From: Furcasterigmium furcatum
Taxonomy: Eukaryota > Ascomycota > Sordariomycetes > Glomerellales > Plectosphaerellaceae
Direction: 5' to 3'
Assembly: GCA_001599815.1 (NCBI GenBank)
Contig: BCIA01000002.1
Location: 6,111,626 to 6,175,625 of the forward strand
DNA length: 64,000 bases
Below the pieces are notes generated by a model, which ran no database searches, was not told where the DNA came from, and was given only the letters and a program-made list of their open reading frames with translations. Every line of letters starts with the position of its first letter. The first letter of the stretch is position 1. The translations under genes and the position numbers were made by a program. Positions 29,601-40,717 of the stretch are shown in pieces.

Positions 29601-31223
29601 GGTCCAGGACCTCCTACAGCGACTGGGCCGACTGGACCGTCACACTTCCGGCAAGGAAGCACATAGCCATGTCATCGCTATGCCAGCAACACCAAGAGTC
29701 GTCAAGCCCGGCACGGGGCTGGGGGCATCGTGGCATTCGCGGGCCGTGCCAGCAAGCCATCCTCTGGAAATATCACATCGACTATGATCGGAGGCTACCG
29801 ATGCCAACGGTCCCGTCCGCAAGGAACCTCCCGCAGCACGGCACGTAGTGGCATACATACGCCAAGGACTGTCGATCCTCCTGCGCGCTACTGTTGCCAG
29901 CTGCCGTTCGCCATCTTGCCGGGGTGGGCTTGTTCTTCTTACCAGGCGCCCTGAGATGGCTAGGTTTACCTGGCTTTCCGTTGATCTCGACCCTCAGGAG
30001 CTTCCCAAGACGGTGAGCTTGCGCGTGCTGCAAGCTTGCTCATGGCTCCAGCACTGCCCCTTCGGTGCGACGACCGCCGGCGACTACACGGCCGTGGCCC
30101 GGGGAGCTTTGTGGGCTGAGCACGTCAACGCAGTCATGAGGCCCAAAAGAAGTCCTTCCTTGTATGCTGCGAGTGATTGGTCTCAACGAGCCGCAACCAT
30201 CATGCTTTCCCGCCACACTCGCAAGAGGGTCGGTTCGGAAAACGTGGCCACCCTCTCGGAACGACAGACTTGAGATCGAGCCTTGGATGATTCAGATGAA
30301 CCCTCTCTCAATCAGAGAGAATCCAGGGGCAACGTATCTGGACGGCAACATAGCTGGACGGGCTATGTATTCTGTGACCCTCATGACTCGGTGGTAAGGA
30401 CAGGAGATTGCGGCGAACGCAGAGACGCCTCACTTCCAGATCGAAGCATCCCTCGATGTCAGAGCCGCCTCCTATTCGAGAGGCTCTTCCCAGACCCTCT
30501 TTCTCCTGCGCCTTTGCAGCCAATCGACCCCCTCAACCTACGTCGTCGAGGATATATGGCGCCAGATGCGGTTCAGAGGGCGCGGTCCGGCAGATGAAGA
30601 GAGTATATCGAGATGCGGTATGTCTTCATCCCTCGGGGCAAAGTCCGCCCATTGGCCGGCATGACGTCACGCGGCCAGGACCCTGCATGTCTCCCACTCC
30701 CGACGCCAGAAACCGGAACCTTGGTCATCCCGCACCCATCATCACCACAAGCTTCGTGTCCAGCTGGCACTGGCAGCGGGACTATCCACAGGCACCAAAG
30801 GGTCCTGAGCTGAAGTGTCCGGCTCTTGGCCGTCGAGTAGCGCACTCTTGACCGCATGATGCTATGACGAGCGGTTCACTCTCGGTCCCGCGCACAGCCG
30901 CCGCTACCACACCGACTTTGGAGTTCTCTTCAAGTCTCTGGGGGACGGTTCCCCCGCAATAGACAAGCATGTCCAACCCGCGGTCCAGCCAGGGGTCAAG
31001 GGATCGACGCCATGCTTGTGACGCTATCGTCATGCGAGTATGGGACTCACCCACACCGGGCTGCTCCTTTCCTATTTTATATACCTTGGGGGCGACGGTG
31101 GTCCGATGCCACCTTTTAAATATATGAGCATCAAAGAAGCAGAATGTGTTCCTGCGTCTAACTGCTTTGGCCCCCCTTGCACTGTTGCTTTTCCTGTCTC
31201 TTCTCAGCCGCCAGGTAGTCGAC
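26639..31223. other. Long gene-free region
   Basis: 4.6 kb between the azgA start and the next gene. Open frames such as 28028-28576 look random, being Pro/Arg/His-rich and without domains. Contains one copy of the diverged dispersed repeat (30255-30392). A TTTTATATACC box at about 31074-31084 probably belongs to the gene starting at 31224. Non-coding RNA or lineage-specific genes cannot be excluded. Confidence 0.45.
30255..30392 (+). repeat. Diverged dispersed repeat, copy A
   Basis: The segment beginning TATCTGGACGG (30335-30392) aligns with 61919-61975, mainly differing by C/T and A/G transitions (for example ATGTATTCTGTGACCCTC versus ATGCATTCTGCGACCCTC). A flanking block (CTCGGAACGAC…AGATC.AGCCT) also matches in the same order. 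A relic of a repeated element, possibly altered by repeat-induced point mutation. Confidence 0.5.
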
Positions 31224-32480
31224 ATGGCAAGACACAGTCGCCACAGATCGCTCGATGATTACCCCCCTTACGGTGAGCCCTACGGTGCGGCTGATCCCTA
31301 TGACGCCTACCCAACCCGTCAACCCGACCGGGGTTCAGAACGATATCGTCGCAGGCCCGAGCCGAGCTACCACGATGATCGATGGGATTCAAGAGATCGA
31401 GACTACGGCCGAGAGAGTAGATACGATCCCCGGCTCTCAAGAGATACTCGCGAACCACCGCGAGGCTCCCGTGATGTCCGTGGGACATCCGAGATGAGAC
31501 CGAGTCGGACACCCTACGATCACTCTCCAAACCCTACCACAAGATCAAGACGAGGCCAGAGCGAGGCACCTGCACGCCCGTCAGCATACGCCTCTCGACA
31601 TGATAGGTCAGATGACCCATATACTCGGCCACGAGACTTCGAGCAGCGTCCTGAAGAAAGAAGCTACGGCGACCATGCGAGAAGCCGAGACACCGGCGGC
31701 CTTCGGGACAAGGATGACAGACGGTATCTTGGCCGGACCCGTGGATACAGCCAAGACCGCGAGCCCGCCGGCCGAGGTCTTGGTCCGGAGCACCGATACC
31801 CCCCTCGCAGCGCAGATACTCGCCGAGGCGGCTACCATCCCGGCTCCGGCGCCGCTGCAAGATATGCCACCCGCGGCCCCCCGGACGACGAGGACCCCCG
31901 TTTCGAACGCCCCAGCCGGGCTCGAACCCATCCGGCACATCTCCAGCAACCTCTCTCCCGCGGCAGCCCTCCCCCTCGCGGCAGCCCTCCCCCTCGCGGC
32001 CGCCGTCCCCGCGAACACTCCCCCGAACCATACTACCCCGGCCCGGCCGCCGCCCGCTCTCGCAGTATGGGCTACCCCCCTGCCCGTTCACCCCCTCGGT
32101 CCCGTTCCGTGCCCGCCGCCCGCCCGCCTCCGCCAGACGCCGACCCAGAGAGCAAGACCAAGTCCCGCGCCGCAAAGGCAGCCTCCTACGCCGCCGTCGG
32201 CGCCGCCGCCCGCGTCGCCTTCCGCGCGGGCGCCCAGGCCGCCTACAAGCTCCGCGACGACCCCTCCCCCTGGATGGGCCAGAAAGGCGTCCGCGTCGCC
32301 ACGGCCGCCCTCGGGGCGGGCCTCGTCGACGGCATCGTCGGCAACAAGAAGTCCAAGATGAAGCGCGGCGGCATGCGGCACCAGGCCATGCGCGAGGCCG
32401 CCGAGTTCGGCCTGCAGCAGTTCGTGGTCCAGCCCATCGCGAAGCCCGGGAAGCCTGCGAAGGAGAGCAGGCGCCATTGA
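31224..32480 (+). CDS. Disordered Arg/Asp/Tyr-rich protein with C-terminal Ala/Gly helical region
   Basis: Single exon, 418 aa from the first ATG after a TATA box. Residues 1-300 are low-complexity: SRD/DRY/RGSPPPRG repeats rich in Arg, Asp, Tyr and Pro. The C-terminal 110 residues differ sharply: SRAAKAASYAAVGAAARVAFRAG and GVRVATAALGAGLVDGIVG resemble the glycine-zipper helices of the fungal DUF3824 type proteins. Two 18-nt repeats code for RGSPPP (about 31961-32005). Function unknown; membrane association of the C-terminal helices or RNA association of the RD-rich part are only guesses. Confidence 0.7.
   Translation: MARHSRHRSLDDYPPYGEPYGAADPYDAYPTRQPDRGSERYRRRPEPSYHDDRWDSRDRDYGRESRYDPRLSRDTREPPRGSRDVRGTSEMRPSRTPYDHSPNPTTRSRRGQSEAPARPSAYASRHDRSDDPYTRPRDFEQRPEERSYGDHARSRDTGGLRDKDDRRYLGRTRGYSQDREPAGRGLGPEHRYPPRSADTRRGGYHPGSGAAARYATRGPPDDEDPRFERPSRARTHPAHLQQPLSRGSPPPRGSPPPRGRRPREHSPEPYYPGPAAARSRSMGYPPARSPPRSRSVPAARPPPPDADPESKTKSRAAKAASYAAVGAAARVAFRAGAQAAYKLRDDPSPWMGQKGVRVATAALGAGLVDGIVGNKKSKMKRGGMRHQAMREAAEFGLQQFVVQPIAKPGKPAKESRRH
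31961..32005 (+). repeat. Short coding tandem repeat (18-nt units)
   Basis: CGCGGCAGCCCTCCCCCT is repeated in tandem, then begins a third time, coding RGSPPP RGSPPP RG in the disordered protein. Confidence 0.7.
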
Positions 32481-33063
32481 TTCTCCTCTCGGGCTGGCAT
32501 GCTTCATTCAGACCCTCGGTCTCCGATTCCCTGGTTGTTTTGTTTCTTCCCTTCTCATGACATAGTTCCTGCATCTCACTCTTCTCACTCATCGGCTCGG
32601 TGTTCAGGATCAAGAATTCGCGGAGAGGAGTTCACATTGGAAAACCAGTCTTGTTCCCTTTTCCCTTTCCCTTTACGACTGTTTATGATACCTAGATTGT
32701 ACTTACGACAGATACTTCTCATGATTGTGTATGAATCACGAATAGAGCGCTACAACTTTAAGCACGGCACTGCGTGTCGAGTTCCAGTCTATCTGGAGAA
32801 CCGCTCGCTCAGGGTATCATGTCTTTGTACATTGCGAGTCAAGCCCGCGTCTAACTGCATAGTCTCCGTATGATGAGACAGGATAGTGTCTACCCGATGA
32901 GCGCCAACTCTGACATGAAAAATGCCCTCCAAGCCGGTTGCCAATAATAAAGCCAGTCAGCCGCTACAAAATCCGGGGAGGTGCCCCGTTTTCAGAGGGT
33001 TGACAGGCCGTGATCCCAGGTTACTGTACATCCCTCCCTAAACAGTCGAGCCACAGGCATAGT
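32481..33063. other. Convergent 3' intergenic region
   Basis: 583 bp between convergent stop codons; 3' untranslated regions of both genes. No other feature seen. Confidence 0.6.
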
Positions 33064-34718
33064 TCAGTTGCTGGCCGCCGGCTCCCGCTTGCCCTCGAGG
33101 ACGGGTTCTTGCAGAGGGATCTCTGCGATCTCGGCATCCAGGGCCGTCTTGGTCGATTCTGCGGCTGTGTTGTCGTCGGCCATTTCAGCCGGGGTGGCGC
33201 CTGTTTGAAGCTCTGGTGCCGGCAGTTCGATACCCTGTTCCAGAGCAGCCAGTCTGGCCGCCCGGCCCTCTTTCTTCCGAGGCTGAGGTGCTGTTTTCGA
33301 TGTCAGTTTTGGTCTGAATGCTCTAGAGCCGGGGGACCGGGACTTACCTCGTCCGTTTTCTTGGACGTAGAATCGCCTGAGGAGACCAATAGCCTCGTCA
33401 CGGCCCCATCCGCCCTCAACCTCAAAGCCGGCCTCCACGTTGCCTCCGTCGCCATCTGGATTTGACAAGGGTTGATGGTACTGTCCACTAGACATCTTCT
33501 GAGGCACCTTGTCCTGGCCCTGGAGCGAGTTAGACCTGGACGGCGTCTGGCTGTTGGTGATCGCGCCCAGGGGCATCTTGGTGTCCTTCTGCTTGGTTGC
33601 CTCCTCCTCGGCTGACCGCTTCGATAGGTCCTGGGGACGGATCGAGTTCAGGTGAATGCTAAAAACACCTCCCGCACCGCCGAACTTGTCGTTCACGGCT
33701 CCGAAGAACACCTTTCTGATGCCGAGCTGACGCAGGAGCCCGGCACACATGACGCATGGCTCGACTGTGACGTAGAGCACGCACTCGCTGATGATGGATC
33801 GCGGGACTCGGTCATCGGGGTGAATCTTCTGGCCGTAAGGGTACAAGTGACCGCTCTTGACATATTGAGAATCGTTCAGCGAGGGGTTCGGGCCCAGCTC
33901 GGCGTCCTTCTCCCGCTCCCGCTCAGCAGCAGCGTCTGCGGACAGAACAACGCTGGGAATGTGGCGGGGTTCCGCGACGGAGTCGTCAGACATGACGCCC
34001 TTCGGGCGGTAGGAGAGCAGGGCTGACAGGGCCATGAACTCGGCATGGCGGGAGCCGTTGCGGGTGACATTGGTTGCATTCATGCCCTTGGCGACTACTG
34101 TGTTATTGTGGACGAGGACGCAGCCAACCGGCGTCTCGTTGGTGCGAAGAGCAAGGCGTGCCTGTGGGATAAATCAGCATCAAAGAGTTTGAGTGAGCGA
34201 GGTGGCGCCGGTCATACCATGTCCAAGGCCTGGTCCATGAATTCCTGATGAACAGACTGCGGCTTAGGGGCTGACGGCTTGAGGCCGTCGGCTGTCAACT
34301 TCAGTCCAGGGGGAAAGGTCGGCTTGTCGGGGGAGCGTCGCTTTTCGAGAGAGGCCCTGGCCATTGCCTCATCGAGGACAGCGATTGACTTGGGATCTGC
34401 ATTTTCCTTGTCGACGCCTTCTCCCGACATCGCATTGGACGCCATTCTGTCCTCGGCCGCAGCTTGGGCTCCCTGGTCGTCGTCGTCCCTGGCGGTATGG
34501 CTCTTCGTGGTGGCGGTGTCCGTTGTCGAAGTCCCCTCAGATCGACTGGGATGGGATGAAGAGGAGGAGGATGGCGAGAACGGTGGGATGAGACGGCGGA
34601 GGAACCGCTTTAGGAAGCGGCCTTTGGATGAAAAGCGGTGATTGGAGCTGGAGGTGGAGGGAGAAGGAGCTCGCGCCGGGGCGCGGCTGGTCGAGGAAGG
34701 TGTGTCCAAGTTCGCCAT
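33064..34718 (-). CDS. tad2: tRNA-specific adenosine-34 deaminase catalytic subunit
   Basis: Converts the wobble adenosine of several tRNAs to inosine, as a Tad2-Tad3 heterodimer. 513 aa, exons 34718-34218, 34161-33348, 33290-33064. The deaminase zinc ligands and proton-shuttling Glu are visible: HAE at 206-208 and PCVMC with Cys303 and Cys306. TNETPVGCVLV and KVFFGAVNDKFGGAGGVFSIH are further family marks, and ENGRAPQPRKKEGR follows removal of the last 57-nt intron. Odd points: an N-terminal extension of about 160 disordered Ser/Arg-rich residues, and about 95 residues between HAE and PCxxC where 25-40 is usual. The catalytic core looks intact. The ATG at 34718 is the only in-frame ATG upstream of that region; a later start (MASNAMSGEG) is possible. 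Confidence 0.88.
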
Positions 34719-35716
34719 GGTGATTTTGGTTGCCGCGGTTGCGCCTTCCGCTTCCTTCTCTTTCCGCGGTCCCTTTGACGATATGGATCCCTTGCAGCGG
34801 AGCCTGAGTGAGGACAACACAATGTGAACCCAGGCTCTCAACTTCACGAGGCCTCGACAACTGCGCGTACTGAGACTATCCAAGAGCTCTGGAATCCTCC
34901 CAGTCTTGGGACGTTGGTTCCAGGCCCACCAACTCAAATTACGCAGGTCCTCGTCGGATAGAGGAGTTGCAGGATGTTCGCGACTCGGTCGAAGCTCTCG
35001 CAAACACCAGCCAGCTCTTCCTGCATCTGTCCTTCAAACCGAACCAGCTGGCAGGTCGTTCAAGTTCCCCTCTGGTGCTGCGAGTTCGACCTGTTTTCAA
35101 AATTAACAATGGCCTTTTCACCCTTTGAAGAAGATGCGACACAGATTTTACAACAATGAAGGCCTGTGAGTCAGTTTGAGAATAAATGTTGAATGTGCCA
35201 AAGAAGTTTTCCATGTTCAAGTGAGATGTGGAGCAAACAACGGGTCACGTGATCCTTCGTCTGAACGCCTCCCAACCAGCACATGGCATGCATTGACCGG
35301 GAGTTTCCTCATCGGCTTCTCTTGGGATCACCATCATCAATATTAGAGGGTCAGAGTTTCGATCCAATCAGTGGATGTATTCGAATGCGCAGCCAGGGGA
35401 TCTACTTTAAGCCTCGAGACCTCAGTCTCAGCCACTGCCGTACACTGACTCCCCCAGACCTCGCCCCTAAATGCCATCACACGAAAAGACCAATATTATG
35501 CCGGTCCCGGCGACCACCAACGATGTGGAACGTGGACCAAGTGGTAAAAGAACAGAGGGGTATCTCAAAAACCAAAGCTCCCAAACGCTATGACAGATGT
35601 ACAGGAGCTACTGCACACACATGTCGCGTTGCCCCCAGCACGACGCTGGCAGGGGCAACAGCTAACCGCTTAAAAAACAAGACCAAGATGTGGGATCGAA
35701 CGCCCAGCTAGATGTT
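34719..35716. other. Intergenic region
   Basis: About 1 kb holding the tad2 promoter and the 3' region of the half-zinc-cluster gene. No further gene recognised. Confidence 0.5.
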
Positions 35717-38059
35717 TCACTGAGTGAGCGCCAGCAACCTCCTCGAGGTCGCCAGGCGCCCAACAGCTGACACTGGGTGGGCGTATTCCATCTGGCGACA
35801 CGGATGATGATGATGTGCCGTCGGCCGGCTCACCCAGCTCGCTGCGTAAGAGCGTGCCAGAGTGAGTAGGCCTTGTCGTTCTTCTTGGTACGTTGTTGAC
35901 GGTAAGGGAGTGGTTCCGCGGATTCTCTGTTCCGGGAAGGCGAGCTTGGTGGACTTGGGAGAGAAGATTGCTCCAAGTACCATGACTCCAAGTGCCAACT
36001 GGACGAGGGATACTGCCAGTACAGCAGGGATCCCAGTAGCAAGGACGCCGAGGGCGATCATTGCTGTGATGTTGTGCGTGGATTGCTCCGCACGAGCGAC
36101 AGCAGCCTCCTGCACCGAGGATACTGTTTGGGGCGCGTTCGCGACGTCGCGGCTGAGCCCATCGTTTACCCATGATGAGTTGTTCCCAGGTACTCCTGTG
36201 GAAAGTCCCGAAGATGACGATACATTGCCTTGAGTGGCAGAGATCGTGGGGGACGTTACCGTCTCGGAGGTGGAAGAGACCCGTGAAGGTGTGGATTGGT
36301 TGCCGGTAGCACGAGGTGCATGTTGGACGTTAAAGGATCCTGGTGAATCGAATGGCACGACCACCAGATCGGCGCCAGATCCTCCTATGCTGCATGAAGG
36401 TGAGGATACAGGGCGTCGACTAGCACCATCGGTGCGGGACCCGGGTCGCGGTGACGATGATACGTCCGCCGAAGTGTGCGGGGCATCTACAACTGCACGT
36501 TGTACATCCTGGCGGTATGTCAGCAAGCACTCCGCATTCCCTTCTCCGTCTTGACGTACCAGTTGAGAAGTCCTCGGTGGCAGGTCTGGTTCTGGTCGCG
36601 GTGGTGTCGCGTAATTAGCCAGGCCGCGGTCAGATGCCGCGGCCGTGTTGCTTGCGTTCTCAGCACCTCCAAGAACGGGTACATTGGCATTCATGCCTTC
36701 CAATCGGACATCTTCGTCCCAGCGAACCACGTCTTCGGGCCTATCACGCCTGCGGACGAATTGTTGTCGTTCGACGTTCTGGCCTCCGACAGACACACGC
36801 TCGCCGCGGTTTCCAGAGGAGTAAGCCTGCAGTAGCTCGTCCAGGAATGCGGAGTCGGGCAGTGAAGCATAGGCATCTACTGATGATGCCATGCCAATGT
36901 CAGTGACAGGCAGAGAGTCGTCATCCACGAAGCTCGTCGCAGGAGAGAAGAGGTTGAAGTCCATGTAATCGTTCCCAGGAACGCCGGCATCCATGTAGGG
37001 CAGAGCTGGGGCGTTCGAGACGGTCTCGTGAAGGTCCCCAACGAAGGCCTCTCCTCCCTGTGCAGCCCCAGCCTGAAGGGCCGGGGCGCGGGCGGCTCGG
37101 GCTCGAGTCTGGGCGGAGGGGGATGATGGGGAAGCAGAGTTGCTCGATTCTGTGAAGTATCCGGCGGGGTCGAGGAAGAAGTCGTAGTCGGCGGGAACAA
37201 GACCCATAGGCTCGTCATCGTATTGCACGAAGGCGTCCCAGTCTTGCGCCATGCTGTCCATCTGCGAGAGATCGAAGTCGGCGAACAGGGAGTCCTGAGG
37301 GAAAGAAGGCACGGTAGAAGACATGAAGTCTTGTGGCGATGGTATCTGTGGTTCTGGTACCGTCGGCTGCTTCCTCTTGGCGGACGCCTTTGTTCGTGAT
37401 GTCGACGGAGCCGGGGTCTGAGAGGCGGGAGTCGGACCGGAGCTTCTCTTCTTGTGGCTGGGGTCGCAGCGGATCTTCTTCTTCTTGCAGGCGTCGCAGG
37501 CCTTGATGATGCGCATCAGGTGGGCGTGGTCGCGCTGCTCCTTGGTCTTGCAACCACGAGACGCCGAGTTGGTCACGTCTCGGCCGTCCTTGGTCATGAT
37601 CTTCATGCCGGGAAGGTGAGAGAAATCGGGGGGAGAGGCTCGAGACGAGGAGGAGCTTGCCTTCTTCGCAGGCTTTGCTCGGGGAGTGGACTCTGGAGTG
37701 AAGGAGGAGGCGGGGGTAGAGGCGGAGGCAGACTGAGACCAGCTCCAGTTGGAGAGAGCGGGAGAGACGAAGCTGGAGTTGAAGGCAGAGTCCAGGAGAG
37801 GGCTGGAGCCGGCGGAGGAGGTCGCGGCAGGGACAGAGTAGTAGCGGAACGACTCGCCAGTGGTGTGGGAGTAGTTGAAGAAATCCATGGAGACAACGGC
37901 GCGCTTCTCCTGAATGGAGGCAGGGCCTGGGACGTAGGCGTTGATCAGGTCATCCAGCTGCTGGGTGCCGAGGGCAGGGCAGAACTGGAGAGGAGAGTTG
38001 AAGGTGGGCTGGGATACCGAGAATCCCTGACCCGAGTTGGATCGAGACATGGTAGACAT
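35717..38059 (-). CDS. Half zinc-cluster (C-x2-C-x6-C) protein with a C-terminal transmembrane segment
   Basis: Single-exon model of 780 aa starting MSTMSRSNSGQ. The only DNA-binding-like part is KACDACKKKKIRCDPSHKK at residues 187-204 with Cys188, 191 and 198, the first half of a Zn2Cys6 cluster; the second three Cys are absent. An upstream conserved-looking block (RGCKTKEQRDHAHLMRIIK) and long Ser/Pro/acidic disordered regions surround it. Near the C-terminus (about 664-700) a strongly hydrophobic stretch, ITAMIALGVLATGIPAVLAV and on to GVMVLGAIFS, could span a membrane once or as a hairpin. Such a layout suggests a membrane-tethered regulator released by proteolysis, but that is inference. 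The last 80 residues are poorly constrained and a late intron is possible. Confidence 0.7.
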   Translation of the reverse strand: MSTMSRSNSGQGFSVSQPTFNSPLQFCPALGTQQLDDLINAYVPGPASIQEKRAVVSMDFFNYSHTTGESFRYYSVPAATSSAGSSPLLDSAFNSSFVSPALSNWSWSQSASASTPASSFTPESTPRAKPAKKASSSSSRASPPDFSHLPGMKIMTKDGRDVTNSASRGCKTKEQRDHAHLMRIIKACDACKKKKIRCDPSHKKRSSGPTPASQTPAPSTSRTKASAKRKQPTVPEPQIPSPQDFMSSTVPSFPQDSLFADFDLSQMDSMAQDWDAFVQYDDEPMGLVPADYDFFLDPAGYFTESSNSASPSSPSAQTRARAARAPALQAGAAQGGEAFVGDLHETVSNAPALPYMDAGVPGNDYMDFNLFSPATSFVDDDSLPVTDIGMASSVDAYASLPDSAFLDELLQAYSSGNRGERVSVGGQNVERQQFVRRRDRPEDVVRWDEDVRLEGMNANVPVLGGAENASNTAAASDRGLANYATPPRPEPDLPPRTSQLVRQDGEGNAECLLTYRQDVQRAVVDAPHTSADVSSSPRPGSRTDGASRRPVSSPSCSIGGSGADLVVVPFDSPGSFNVQHAPRATGNQSTPSRVSSTSETVTSPTISATQGNVSSSSGLSTGVPGNNSSWVNDGLSRDVANAPQTVSSVQEAAVARAEQSTHNITAMIALGVLATGIPAVLAVSLVQLALGVMVLGAIFSPKSTKLAFPEQRIRGTTPLPSTTYQEERQGLLTLARSYAASWVSRPTAHHHHPCRQMEYAHPVSAVGRLATSRRLLALTQ

Positions 38060-39542
38060 TGTGTCTATACCTATGACGCTTGAAAGTGGATGGTTGAAGA
38101 TGGCGTTGGTGGCCAGGGTTGTGAGTCGACGGTTTTGTCTAGAGGATGCCAGGGTGACAAGGCTGACTTGCACCAAGTTGGGAACACGGCGGGCGTTTTG
38201 CTGCCAGCGGAGGAGGATGTGGGTTTGCTTATGAGCCTGGCTGGGGGATCATAAGCTTCGGAATTAATATTTTGAGAGCTATCAAGAACCAACCTTGAAT
38301 AAGGCTGTCTACTGTCGAGAGAGTTGAGTTGCTGGTTTGGGGGGGCGCAGGGCGTGTTGCTTGCTGAGGTGAGATCGCGGGGTGAGGATTACCGAGACTT
38401 GGACTCGCGGGCTTCGGCTAGTCTTCGAGACGCTAGCTTCCGGCGGTCGAGGTGCTCAACTTGGTGTTGTCGAGCAAGGAGGCGAAAAAAAGGTGAGAAG
38501 GGAAGACCAGACAGGATGGGCCGGAGAGGAGTCATGGACGGTATTTCACTTGCACCTTCTCCAGGAGGTCTCTTGCCTTCCCCATGGCGCAGCGGACGGT
38601 CAGAAACAGCAGGTTCGTCGGCGAGCTGAAAAGGGTTTAGTGGCTGGCGGCCGCCGTACCCGCTCGGGGCCAATGGGGGGCGCAGTATGTGGCCTGGTGG
38701 AGTCCGGGTTGACTCATTATTGGCTTCTCCTATCCGTTTCATGCACCGATGGCTGCAGCTTTTCGGCGAGGACGAAGGAAGCTGATTCGCCAATGCCTAA
38801 GAGAGTTGCATATCACGTGACGCCTGTGACTCAACTCGAAAGCCAATCTCCTTCCCCGGCCGGTCGGGCTAAGCCTGTTGAGGCATCACGGCACTGCGAG
38901 GATGGTCAAGCCCGTAAGACGGATCGTCTGGTGCGTCTGGTGCCAGGAATAGGGAGCAGGCAGACGTGAGACGGTAGCACGAAAAGGTCGTATCCGCCGC
39001 CTGCCGTCGCCGCCGCCGTTTTGATCAATAGCAGCTCCCTTGTCAGACCCAGCGGGCAGCGGGACGGCGGGACGGTGGTGCTGAGTCTAGTATCATGGAC
39101 CATGCTTTGCTTCAGTTGAGAAATGGATGCTTCGCTAGCCGCGTCAGCTGTCGGCAGAGTCTGATCCTTCATCTTTATTAGCCTTGGGATATAACTCAAT
39201 GTTGTAATGAGATGGGGCATGGTCTAGAAACGAGCCAGGGTCTGGTTGCTCGCAATGAGCTGTTCACATATGCTTCCAGAACGTCGGTTTTGGAGGAGTT
39301 CGATTCCCCCTTCAGCTCTGAACGAGCTACCGTGAGCAAATGCATCGAATCCACCACGATCAGTTCATGAGTAGACCATTCAATGCCGTGCAACAGATGA
39401 ACAAATCGAAAAGCTTCTTGTTGGCCGAGAACCGCTCTCGTCTAGTCCGCCAGCACAAAATATACACAAGCAGCAGCCCCTCGCCGGATCAGGCCGCTTC
39501 CGCTGGATTTTGCCCCCCGCATCCCCGTCCTCCGCTGATGCT
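38060..39542. other. Intergenic region
   Basis: 1.5 kb holding the promoter and long leader of the half-zinc-cluster gene and the 3' region of the complex I gene. A B-box-like string (AGTTCGATTCCCCC, about 39297-39310) lacks the rest of a tRNA. Confidence 0.5.
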
Positions 39543-40392
39543 CTATTTGCCCTGCCTCTCGGCCTCCAGTTCCCTCTCGGCCTGCTGGTAGTACTTGGCC
39601 GTGTCGACGCCGTGCTGGTTGTGGTTGACAAAGTTGAACCACGGCAGGACGCCCATGAAGAGCGCGGAGTACCGCGACTGCCGGGCCGCGACGCCCTGCA
39701 TGTGCGGCGTCAACTTGCTCTCGCCGTACAGAGACTCGCCGCGCTTGACCTTGTCGACCATCTCCCTCATGTCCATCTCGACCTCGCGGGCGTTCTCGGT
39801 AGCGCCGTAGAACCGCACTGTTTGAGCAATGTGTCAGCATGGCGGCTCTCCTGAAAAAGTACCCAATGAATCCCCGCTCCAATCTCGAGGGAGCCGCTCG
39901 GGGCACAGTCCTCCCTATATCCACGGGAATCGATATCGGGCAAAACGTACGGCTCGAGCGCTGGTAGAAGTAGAGGAAACCGCCAGCCAGGCCAATGGCA
40001 CCAGCAAGACGCATGACGGGTGCGAAGCCGCCCTTGCCGACGTGAGAGGGCGCGAACCTCTCCATGGTGAGGAGGGCCGCGGGGGCGAAACCAGCAGCTA
40101 CCGCGCCATGGAGGTAGTCAGAGGGGCGAGCATAGCCGACGACTCGCTTGAAGTGCCTATCCCACGCAAAATTCCACAGCGTCAGCAATTGATTCTCCTC
40201 TCAACGGTACCGGGTCTCGCGGGGGCGGTCGTACGGGTCGCTGTCGATGAGCTGCGAAAATGAGAGTCGTTAGCTTCAACTGTCCAATGGCGCGGGCTGG
40301 ATTTCCAAGCCCATTGAGTCGCGGGAACGCACCGGGAAATCGCTCGGGATGGGCTTCGAGAGCTGGTAGGTGGGTTGTTGTGTGTTCGACAT
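39543..40392 (-). CDS. nuo20.9: NADH:ubiquinone oxidoreductase 20.9 kDa subunit
   Basis: Accessory subunit of mitochondrial complex I found in fungi (NUXM type), 193 aa. Exons 40392-40333, 40251-40211, 40156-39951, 39817-39543. The N-terminus MSNTQQPTYQLSKPIPSDFP, the block DSDPYDRPRETRHFKRVVGYARPSDYLHGA, a hydrophobic segment around AIGLAGGFLYFYQRSS and the tail VMPWFN-like LPWFNFVNHNQHGVD fit the Neurospora protein, also in length. Four small exons agree with a conserved housekeeping gene. It shares a 325-bp divergent promoter with csm3. Confidence 0.88.
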
Positions 40393-40717
40393 GATTGCGG
40401 TCGCCAATTCGCCGTCAATGCTGTCTCGATCGCGACGCCGGATCTGTAGTTGAAGGTCGAGATGTTCCTATCCGAGGCCAGTGGTTGATGGTGCAGAACC
40501 TGCCTGAGGCCGAAATCTGGACTTAGGTAAGCGAGCTCCGGCCGGGCGGACCCCGGGGTGGGGTTAATCCTGGCGTCGCGGCATTGGAGGACTCGACGCG
40601 TCTCACTGTCTTTCAATTAAGCAGACGCGCCTTTGTCGACAGGAAACCCGTCGTGTGGTCTTGAACAACCTCGAACGAGTAATTTTCCAGGCGAACTTGG
40701 AACAAAATACCATCACG
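40393..40717. promoter_or_regulatory. Divergent promoter, complex I subunit / csm3
   Basis: 325 bp between two start codons in opposite directions; nothing else found inside. Confidence 0.5.

Noticed and set aside
39296..39310. B-box-like AGTTCGATTCCCCC suggesting a tRNA
   Set aside because: The T-stem does not pair and no A-box lies at the right distance.
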